Source: an uncultured Dialister sp.
GTDB lineage: Bacteria > Bacillota > Negativicutes > Veillonellales > Dialisteraceae
DNA: 14,060 nucleotides
Reading direction: 5' to 3'
NCBI GenBank assembly: GCA_934193095.1
Contig: CAKPUX010000054.1
Span: forward strand, 1 to 14,060
Numbering within the stretch: position 1 is the stretch's first letter; each line of letters starts with the position of its first letter. This document shows positions 1 through 5,501 of this stretch, piece by piece. The position numbers were made by a program, and so were the translations under genes. Under the pieces are notes generated by a model, which was not told the origin of the DNA, ran no database searches, and saw only the letters and a list, made by a program, of their open reading frames with translations.

Positions 1-704
1 AGCGCCTTGTCGATCTTGCCTTTGAGCTCTGCGCCCGTATCCTTCGGATACAGGATGCCGAAGAGCTCGGGCGTGAAGGCTTCATCATCATAGACGATCG
101 AAAGATGCGCCTCAGGGTACTGCGCCTGGATGGACTTCACGGACGTCTCATCACCGACCAGTGCATCGACCTGCCCGCCGATCAGCATCTGGATGGACAT
201 CGGCGTCTTCTTGATGGAGGGATGATTCTTTCCGAGAAGCTTTTCCAGCGCCTCCTGCCCCGTCGAGCCGTTCTGCACAGCGATCTCTTTGCCGTCCATC
301 AGATCCTTCGCGCTGTGGATATCCACACCTTCCCGCACCAGGATCGCCTGCCGGGAGAGAAAATACGGCGCCGAAAAGAGATAGGATGCTTCTCTATCCT
401 TCGTGATGGTGACACCGGAAATCGCCATGTCCGCCTGGTGTGAGCGGATCTGCTCAAAGAGCGCTTCCCAGCCCGCATCGGTGAGTTCCATCGTAAGCCC
501 TGCGCGCTTCACCGCTTCTCGTGCGAGGTCCACGTCAAATCCGACGATCTTGCCATTCTCCATGTACTCGAAGGGATTCCAGTTCGCATGAGTCACGACA
601 TGGATCTCATTTTTCGTCTGCTTCGGCGCGTCTCCTCCACAGCCCGTCATGAGAAAACAGCCTGCCGCGAGAAGCATTGCCCCTGTTATAATGATTTTTT
701 TCAT
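1..704 (-). CDS. Amino-acid ABC transporter substrate-binding lipoprotein (3' end outside window)
   Basis: Extracytoplasmic solute-binding protein of family 3 (SBP_bac_3), which captures a polar amino acid and delivers it to an ABC permease. About 234 residues are visible and the frame is open to the window edge, so the C-terminus is missing. Residues 1-22 form a lipoprotein signal: MKKI basic start, hydrophobic core, and a lipobox ending MTGC with Cys22 as the likely lipidated residue. The mature part carries typical family features: NWNPFEYMENGKIVGFDVDL near residues 41-60, then DMAISGVTITKDR and, further on, VDALVGDETS. The start is fixed by a Shine-Dalgarno AGGAGA at 711-716 and by the signal peptide beginning at once. 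The ligand cannot be told from this fragment; glutamine, arginine, cystine or histidine are all possible. Permease and ATPase genes would be expected beyond the left edge (inference). Confidence 0.93.
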   Translation of the reverse strand, partial: MKKIIITGAMLLAAGCFLMTGCGGDAPKQTKNEIHVVTHANWNPFEYMENGKIVGFDVDLAREAVKRAGLTMELTDAGWEALFEQIRSHQADMAISGVTITKDREASYLFSAPYFLSRQAILVREGVDIHSAKDLMDGKEIAVQNGSTGQEALEKLLGKNHPSIKKTPMSIQMLIGGQVDALVGDETSVKSIQAQYPEAHLSIVYDDEAFTPELFGILYPKDTGAELKGKIDKA

Positions 705-794
705 TGTTCTTCTCCTACTTATTTCATGGGATACCATGGAAGAATTTTACGCCTGCCAAAAAGGTTTTGTTCAGCATACCTTTTGGATATTCCC

Positions 795-823
795 ATTATA
801 CGACCGCGAGCATTTCAATACAA
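795..823 (-). promoter_or_regulatory. Promoter of the substrate-binding protein gene
   Basis: On the minus strand a -35 TTGTAT (818-823) and a perfect -10 TATAAT (795-800) are separated by exactly 17 bp. Transcription would start near 788, giving a leader of about 84 nt. Sigma-70/SigA consensus match; not tested experimentally. Confidence 0.75.
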
Positions 824-910
824 GTTGTTTCGTATTTATTTTATAAAACTTTAAGTAAATACTGATTCAATCGTTATCAGATGTCATCCGTATTTCCCTT
901 CGTCTCCAAC

Positions 911-987
911 AAAAAGGCGATGTGAAATAACGATCATCTCATTTTCGCGTTCCATCTGCCGCGGGGGACATGCAGCTCTCATAGGAG
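911..987. repeat. Dispersed 77-bp repeat, copy 1
   Basis: This stretch is repeated in the same orientation at 13984-14060 with only two differences (917 G to C, 970 A to T). It contains no ORF of note and lies in an intergenic region. The second copy is cut by the window edge, so the full repeat may be longer than 77 bp. I do not recognise the family. Confidence 0.9.
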
Positions 988-1036
988 TGACCGGGAACCC
1001 TTATCCCAGCTGTCTTTCATGCCATAGTCACCCTAT

Positions 1037-1325
1037 CCGCCCCTTTCGGGCACCTTCCCCTAGAGGGGAAGGCCATTAAGTTAAGGAAATCGTTAACTAC
1101 GTAACGTCTTGCTTCCCCCTTCGGGGGAAGTGCCGAAGGCAATGGGGGCATGCCAGCGGTATAGCGTGCTATGTTGAATAGTCCGATGCTATCGATATTT
1201 CAACACTTTCATGCAATACCGCTACGTAGCCCCCTCAGCCCTCCGGGCAGCTCCCCCGATGGGGAGCCAAGAATGTTCTGCCGCTTAACTTAATAGCATT
1301 CCCTAGAGGGGAATGCTGCGATACG
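1037..1325. repeat. Nested palindromic (REP/MITE-like) composite element
   Basis: Four G/C-rich hairpins and several matched arms are arranged symmetrically. Hairpins: 1053-1072 (9-bp stem), 1112-1130 (8-bp stem), 1250-1267 (7-bp stem) and 1296-1316 (8-bp stem). The outer arms 1075-1085 and 1284-1294 are an 11-bp inverted repeat. Inside them, GCGGTAT (1156-1162) pairs with ATACCGC (1216-1222), and TGTTGAA (1172-1178) with TTCAACA (1199-1205). The second hairpin with its small GCC-GAA-GGC neighbour (1132-1140) is roughly the reverse complement of the third hairpin region. No ORF of significance lies inside. It looks like a composite of REP-type units or a degenerate miniature element; family not recognised. 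Confidence 0.7.
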
Positions 1326-1340
1326 AGAATACCATCTTCT

Positions 1341-1362
1341 AAAAAAAGGCGGCGAAGCCGCC
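1341..1362 (-). terminator. Intrinsic terminator (distal)
   Basis: Read on the minus strand: stem GGCGGC, TTC loop, GCCGCC (1348-1362), followed by seven T (1341-1347). It is the second of two terminators after the MATE gene. Confidence 0.75.
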
Positions 1363-1364
1363 AC

Positions 1365-1406
1365 CTGAACCTTGAACCTTGAACCCTGAACCTTGAACTC
1401 TGAACC
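1365..1406. repeat. Heptanucleotide tandem repeat, 6 copies of (C/T)TGAACC
   Basis: Six contiguous 7-bp units: CTGAACC, TTGAACC, TTGAACC, CTGAACC, TTGAACT, CTGAACC. The array sits exactly between the two terminators of the MATE gene, so it is probably poorly transcribed. It shares the 7-bp period, but not the unit sequence, with the arrays at 7894-8301, 9351-9490 and 13064-13099. Confidence 0.92.
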
Positions 1407-1421
1407 AAATGAAAGCAAAGT

Positions 1422-1463
1422 AAAAAGGAGCTGTGAAGAAATGAATCTTCATTTCTTCACAGC
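1422..1463 (-). terminator. Intrinsic terminator of the MATE gene
   Basis: A 16-bp perfect stem (1430-1445 with 1448-1463) has a two-base centre and is followed on the minus strand by TCC and TTTTT. It starts about 20 nt after the MATE stop codon. Confidence 0.88.
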
Positions 1464-1483
1464 CCCTATCCCCCTGATCGTAC

Positions 1484-3091
1484 CTAAGGGATGTAGGCCC
1501 GGGTCGCATGGCCTAAGATGCATAAATGCAGATCCGTCAGAAGAGACAGACCGATCGGAAGCACCCTTCTGTTTTCTGTAAATATATCGACCTCGGCTTC
1601 TTTGATGTCCTGCACCAGAGAAGCAAGTTTTTCTTCAGCACGTTCCCAGCAAGCAAGCAGCTCTTTCGCCTGCGTTACATTAGAAGCCACTACGGCATGG
1701 ACGGCAGCAGGATGCGTGATCTTCCTGTGCATAAAGAAAGCAAAGGAAGGCAGAGCCTCTCCATCCATGACGCGCTCCACATAGACGAGGCGCAGGATCA
1801 TCAGCATGGCCGAGCAGCCGACGCCGAAGACCAGCCCGAGCCAGTAGGAGTCAGCGCCAAGACCGACCACATGGTCAAGGAAAAGGCTCATCGGGAAGCA
1901 GCCGCCCCAGTACGCAATGACCATCAGAACAAAGGAGACACGCGTATCCTTGAGACCGCGGAGGATCCCCTGGATCGGAGTGGAGATCGCATCAAAGAGC
2001 TGCCAGCCTGCGCTATAGATCAGGAACTGTCCGGCAATGGAGGCGACGATCGCGTCGCTCGTATACACATTTCCGATGGAAGCGCGGAAAAGCACCGTCA
2101 TCGCAGCCGTCATCGCTGCCCCGGAGAGGGCTACGACAAAGCCGGCCTTCTTGTAGCGGCGAGCGAGCGGGATATCATGCGCGCCGACAGCTGTCGCGAT
2201 GAGGATGGTGAGTGCCATCGAGCAGGAGACGGGCAGCATGTAGACGAGAGAAGCAAAGTTATCCGCGATCTGGTAGGCAGCCAGCGTGTCCGTGCCATAA
2301 CGGGCAAGAAATACGATGATCAGACTGAAAAGGCTCATTTCCATGAAAATGGAAAGTCCGCTCGGCACACCAACGATCAGGTACTCCTTGACGTCAGAAC
2401 GCTTCACGAGGATCGAATGGAATATCTCATGCCCCTTGAGTGCAGAGGACTTCAGTACGACGATAAGGAAAAGAGCCAAAAGGAAACCATAGGTCAGCAT
2501 CGTCGCAAGACCGGCACCGATCCCGCCCAGACGCGGCAGACCGAAATGCCCGTAGATGAAAAGATAGTTGAATACCGCATTGACCGGCGGCGCCATCAGG
2601 AAGAGCTTCATGGAAGTCGACGTCGAGCCTGCCGTATCCGTCAGACAGCGAAGGGGGACGATCATGGAAATGAAGAAGACCACGCCCACCATCGTCATGA
2701 GATAGTAGCGCGCCACATATGCCACTTCCGCTTCCAGCGTGAGCGACGTCAGAAGGTCATCGATGAAAAGTACATAGGCTGCCCCGAACAGGAAGGAGAT
2801 CACAAGCCCGATCAGAAGTCCTGCGCGGACCACATAAGGAAGTCCTTCCGGCTTCTTTTCACCAAGAAGCGTCGCCATAAGCGGTGTTCCCGCCATGAGC
2901 AGTCCCACGATGGAGGCCAGAAGCGGATAGAAAAGTCCCGCGCCCACCGATACGCCTGCGAGGTCATCGCTTCCGGCATGCCCCGCCATGGTCGTATTGA
3001 TAAAAGTGATGCCCGCTGTCGAGATCTGCGCGACCAGGATCGGCAGCATCACGGATAATAATTTCTTTATATCTTCGATTAAGGAGTACAT
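1484..3091 (-). CDS. MATE-family multidrug/metabolite efflux protein, NorM type, with C-terminal extension
   Basis: Polytopic inner-membrane antiporter (about 12 helices) of the MATE family, which exports cationic drugs or metabolites using a Na+ or H+ gradient. The N-terminal part (LLSVMLPILVAQISTAGI, then INTTMAGHAGSDDLAGVSVG) and the later GTPLMATLLGEKKPE match the NorM/MdtK group. The membrane core ends near residue 442, a normal family length. It is followed by about 93 extra residues, mostly polar and helical, rich in Glu/Lys/Ala (QAKELLACWERAEEKLASL), that the family normally lacks. Start: ATG at 3091, with GGAG at 3103-3106; a TTG directly before it (3092-3094) has better spacing and is the alternative. 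The gene appears monocistronic, with terminators on both sides. The substrate cannot be predicted. Confidence 0.92.
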   Translation of the reverse strand: MYSLIEDIKKLLSVMLPILVAQISTAGITFINTTMAGHAGSDDLAGVSVGAGLFYPLLASIVGLLMAGTPLMATLLGEKKPEGLPYVVRAGLLIGLVISFLFGAAYVLFIDDLLTSLTLEAEVAYVARYYLMTMVGVVFFISMIVPLRCLTDTAGSTSTSMKLFLMAPPVNAVFNYLFIYGHFGLPRLGGIGAGLATMLTYGFLLALFLIVVLKSSALKGHEIFHSILVKRSDVKEYLIVGVPSGLSIFMEMSLFSLIIVFLARYGTDTLAAYQIADNFASLVYMLPVSCSMALTILIATAVGAHDIPLARRYKKAGFVVALSGAAMTAAMTVLFRASIGNVYTSDAIVASIAGQFLIYSAGWQLFDAISTPIQGILRGLKDTRVSFVLMVIAYWGGCFPMSLFLDHVVGLGADSYWLGLVFGVGCSAMLMILRLVYVERVMDGEALPSFAFFMHRKITHPAAVHAVVASNVTQAKELLACWERAEEKLASLVQDIKEAEVDIFTENRRVLPIGLSLLTDLHLCILGHATRAYIP

Positions 3092-3116
3092 CAAAGCTCA
3101 CGCTCCAGAGATTTCA

Positions 3117-3142
3117 TCAAAAAAAGACGCCCTGCGGCGTCT
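3117..3142 (-). terminator. Intrinsic terminator between the small frameshifted gene and the MATE gene
   Basis: Minus strand: AGACGCC, GCAG loop, GGCGTCT (3125-3142), then a run of T (3119-3125, partly inside the stem). It lies 34 bp after the stop at 3177-3179 in the second reading frame. This supports the idea that the upstream transcript extends to 3177 and not only to 3328. Confidence 0.85.
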
Positions 3143-3176
3143 CTTTTCACTGTCAGAAAAGGATCCTCTGGCGCAT

Positions 3177-3534
3177 TCAAAAGCCAAAGGCAGGCACGAT
3201 ATCCGCGCCCCACCGCCGCATGAAATAGAAAGAAGCTGCCCCATGAGGCAACGCTTCCAGTACGGCTGCTGCTTTTCCGATCCTTTTTACTCTTTCAAGC
3301 CAAGCAAAAAACAGGGACGCAAAAAGATCAGAGAGCAGCAGATGCTCTCCATCCCCCCGCGCCGATGAAACCTCTGAAGAAAGAGGCAAAACGAGACAGG
3401 ATTCGTTTGAAATTGGCATTGACACGGCACGGCACCAGAAGGTTCGCACCTTCTACATAGAAATAGGCCATGTAAAAGAGCAGGTACATGCTGCTGTACA
3501 TCGTGAGATCCATCAGTTCATCGATCCCCATCAT
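3177..3534 (-). pseudogene. Small hypothetical gene, frame disrupted at a six-base homopolymer
   Basis: Not a recognised family. Frame one starts at ATG 3534 (a second ATG follows at 3531) with an excellent Shine-Dalgarno AAAGGAGG at 3543-3550. It reads MMGIDELMDLTMYSSMYLLF and has a hydrophobic, Tyr/Met-rich stretch (residues 10-27). After 68 codons it stops at 3328, soon after a run of six G (minus strand; 3353-3358). A second frame continues from that run as GDGEHLLLSDLFASLFFAWL and on to WGADIVPAFGF, stopping at 3177. Removing one G would join the two into a 118-residue protein. The terminator just after 3177 fits the joined version. The joined protein may have one or two membrane-associated segments. 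Alternatives: a real 68-residue protein, a sequencing error, or a phase-variable tract. Confidence 0.6.
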
Positions 3535-3565
3535 CGTTCTCGCCTCCTTTTATTTTTCTACTATA

Positions 3566-3590
3566 AAAAGCCCATCGGAAATGGACTTTT
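3566..3590 (-). terminator. Attenuator-like hairpin in the leader of the small gene
   Basis: Minus strand: AAAAGTCCAT, loop TTCCG, ATGGGCTTTT, followed by TATAG. The 10-bp stem includes one G-U pair and ends in T residues, 16 bp before the Shine-Dalgarno at 3543-3550. Its position between promoter and start codon suggests conditional termination. The upstream CTTTTTC (minus strand, 3604-3610) could pair with GAAAAG (3586-3591) and compete with the hairpin. No known riboswitch class was recognised. Confidence 0.5.
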
Positions 3591-3664
3591 CAAAACTCTT
3601 GTGAGAAAAAGCAAAGTTTCCAAAATGCAAGCCTGCATTTGTATATTTTATGCTTTTTGGCTTA

Positions 3665-3681
3665 TGGTATTTTCGATACCA
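3665..3681 (-). promoter_or_regulatory. Operator-like dyad at the transcription start
   Basis: TGGTAT, five bases, ATACCA: a perfect 6-bp inverted repeat just downstream of the -10 box (3690-3695). It would cover the first transcribed bases, where a repressor could bind. The regulator is unknown. Confidence 0.4.
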
Positions 3682-3689
3682 CTGTATAA

Positions 3690-3718
3690 ATTATATCATT
3701 AGCTGAAAGAAAAAGCAA
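3690..3718 (-). promoter_or_regulatory. Promoter of the small frameshifted gene
   Basis: Minus strand -35 TTGCTT (3713-3718), 17-bp spacer, perfect -10 TATAAT (3690-3695). Predicted start near 3683 gives a leader of about 150 nt that contains a 7-bp hairpin (AAATGCA/TGCATTT) and the attenuator-like hairpin at 3566-3590. Confidence 0.7.
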
Positions 3719-3908
3719 ATGAGGGGGAAACCGGCGTCGAGTCCGGCATGTTTTTATACTGGTTTCATTGATGAAGACAGCTGCATCACCTATGCTTCCT
3801 TCTTCCTCAGAGGGTGTGAAAGCAGGGAGGCGGGATGCTGAATGACCGAGGCAGAAGCAAAGACTGCATGTCACCTGCCGCCTATATTTCTTTTTAAATA
3901 AAAAAAGC
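3719..3908. other. Non-coding interval without recognised gene
   Basis: About 190 bp between the terminator of the potE operon and the promoter of the small gene. GAAACC near 3727 and GGTTTC near 3759 could pair around an inner CCGG/CCGG, but there is no promoter or conserved class to call it an RNA gene. The minus-strand ORF across it lacks a ribosome-binding site. Confidence 0.5.
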
Positions 3909-3953
3909 AAAACAAAACGGTCTGCCTAGACGTTTGACAGACCGTTTTGTTTT
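3909..3953 (-). terminator. Strong intrinsic terminator of the speF-potE operon
   Basis: A 16-bp perfect stem, 3909-3924 with 3938-3953, and a 13-base loop. T-rich sequence flanks both orientations, so it could work bidirectionally. It lies about 107 bp after the potE stop; a further GGCGGAA/TTCCGCC pair (3987-3993 with 4015-4021) precedes it in the 3' untranslated region. Confidence 0.9.
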
Positions 3954-4059
3954 TAAAGGATGATATTAAAGGAAGATATTATAGCTGGCGGAAGGTATTA
4001 TTTTTATTCTTGGTTTCCGCCGGATCGACAGATGAGTGACAGATTCTCACGCAGCGTTC

Positions 4060-5412
4060 TTACGCCGCCCCTTTGGCTGCGCCCGTTGCTTCGTTGTCCG
4101 CTTTCGCTTTCTTCAGGTCAAAGCGATAGGAGGTGAAGCCGTAGAGTGTCCAGCCGAGGAAGGTCACCAGAGCGCCGTAGGTCATGGCATCGAAGCCGGA
4201 TGCATAGCATGCATACAGGCTGTAGATGGAGGCAACGAATGCGACGAATTTCGTCTTGGAAAGCTCGCTGCCTTCGTGACCGACTGCTTTCATGATGACT
4301 ACGACAGCCGCCATGCAGAGTAGGTACGGCATGATGTTGGTGATAACGGCCAGATTGACCAGAGTCTCGAACTGTTCATTCAGAGACGGGCTGATGGTCA
4401 TCAGCGAGAAGAGAGACTGGATGATGGTGATAGCGACCATGCCGCAGATCGGTGCGCCATGAGAGGTGATCTTTTTCAGGAATGCTGGGAAGTAGCCTTC
4501 GTCAGCACCTGCTTTGAATACATTGGCAATGGTGAACTGCCAGCCAAGGAGAGAACCGAAGCAGGAGAGAACCATGAGGCCCATGATGACACGGCCGATG
4601 GTCGGTCCAAACATCGAAGCGAATACGAGACCGAACGGAGCGGAGCTGGAAGCCAGTTCTTCTGCCGGGACGATACCGAAAATAATGTTGGTAGAAACGA
4701 TGTAGCAGGCTGCTGCAAGGAGTGTACCGCCGAGAACGGCTTTCGGTACGTTGGTTTCCGGGTTGTCGACAGCGTCAGCATTCGCGCAGGCAGATTCCAT
4801 GCCGAGGAATGCCCAGAGTGTCATCGTGATCGCATTGATAGCCGCTTCACCGAATCCCAGGTTATGAATATTCCAGTTTGCAGAGTACAGGGATGGCGAG
4901 AACCAGAACCAGCCGACGATCGCCAGGCCGATACATGGGATGATGACGCCCCAGACGGTGACAGAAGAGACCTGACCGGTGTATTTTGCGCCGCCAAAGT
5001 TCAGAACAGTAGCCAGCCAGAGTGTGAAGACCGTAGCCGCACAGGTCATGACCGGATCAAGCGTCGTCCCGAGGAACCCCAGCGCATACCCCACCGCTGA
5101 GATCGCGATCGCGGTATTCGCAAAGATCAGAGATACGCCGTAGGTATAGTTAGCGAGGAAGTTACCGGCTTTGCCGAAGGAGTATTCTGCGTAGCCGCCC
5201 ATGCCGCCGCCTTTTTTACTGTACATGCCGCACTTGGCAAAGACGTAGGCCAAGGCCATGGAGCCTACAGCCGTGACAAGCCAGGAAACGATAGAGAGTG
5301 CGCCCACCTGTGCCAGCTTCGACGGCAGCATGATGATGCCCGAGCCCATCATATTCACCGCAGTGAGGATGGTCAGCTGAAGGACGCTCATTTTATTTGC
5401 ACTTTTGCTCAT
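4060..5412 (-). CDS. potE: Putrescine-ornithine antiporter PotE
   Basis: Amino-acid/polyamine transporter of the APC superfamily in the cytoplasmic membrane, exchanging external ornithine for internal putrescine. The 450-residue product aligns along its whole length, from memory, with Escherichia coli PotE (439 residues). Matching stretches include NMMGSGIIMLPSKLAQVGAL (residues 20-39, the broken first helix), GGMGGYAEYSFGKAGNF, MTLWAFLGMESACAN, LLGWQFTIANVFK and TISPSLNEQF. Residues described as important in the E. coli protein have visible counterparts: Glu76 in GGYAEY, and Trp200 and Glu206 in LWAFLGMES. Start chosen at ATG 5412, 6 nt after AAGGGG (5419-5424); an upstream in-frame ATG at 5445 adds a non-conserved, hydrophilic tail. 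It lies 89 bp downstream of a speF-like gene on the same strand, the same order as the enterobacterial speF-potE operon, so co-transcription is likely. Confidence 0.95.
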   Translation of the reverse strand: MSKSANKMSVLQLTILTAVNMMGSGIIMLPSKLAQVGALSIVSWLVTAVGSMALAYVFAKCGMYSKKGGGMGGYAEYSFGKAGNFLANYTYGVSLIFANTAIAISAVGYALGFLGTTLDPVMTCAATVFTLWLATVLNFGGAKYTGQVSSVTVWGVIIPCIGLAIVGWFWFSPSLYSANWNIHNLGFGEAAINAITMTLWAFLGMESACANADAVDNPETNVPKAVLGGTLLAAACYIVSTNIIFGIVPAEELASSSAPFGLVFASMFGPTIGRVIMGLMVLSCFGSLLGWQFTIANVFKAGADEGYFPAFLKKITSHGAPICGMVAITIIQSLFSLMTISPSLNEQFETLVNLAVITNIMPYLLCMAAVVVIMKAVGHEGSELSKTKFVAFVASIYSLYACYASGFDAMTYGALVTFLGWTLYGFTSYRFDLKKAKADNEATGAAKGAA

Positions 5413-5455
5413 GATGATCCCCTTATGTATTTGTCTGTGTCTCATTGATGGCTGC

Positions 5456-5479
5456 GGGGAGCGATGCTTCCCGCTCCCC
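5456..5479 (-). promoter_or_regulatory. Intercistronic hairpin between speF and potE
   Basis: A perfect 8-bp G/C-rich stem, GGGGAGCG with CGCTCCCC and an 8-base loop, follows the speF stop and is not followed by a T-run. It is therefore unlikely to be a full terminator. It could stabilise the upstream mRNA part or set the ratio of enzyme to transporter. A small CAACG/CGTTG hairpin lies between it and the stop codon. Confidence 0.5.
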
Positions 5480-5501
5480 TTGCCGTCAACGAAGCGTTGC
5501 T

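Noticed and set aside
588..854. Plus-strand ORFs overlapping the start of the binding-protein gene
   Set aside because: They overlap the signal-peptide coding region and the promoter of a well-supported minus-strand gene.
1526..3058. 510-codon plus-strand ORF opposite the MATE gene
   Set aside because: Very rich in Arg, His, Asp and Gln with no hydrophobic core; it is the antisense shadow of a clearly recognised transporter and has no ribosome-binding site.
3662..3910. 82-codon minus-strand ORF after the potE terminator
   Set aside because: Starts with TTG inside the terminator, has no Shine-Dalgarno and overlaps the promoter of the next gene.
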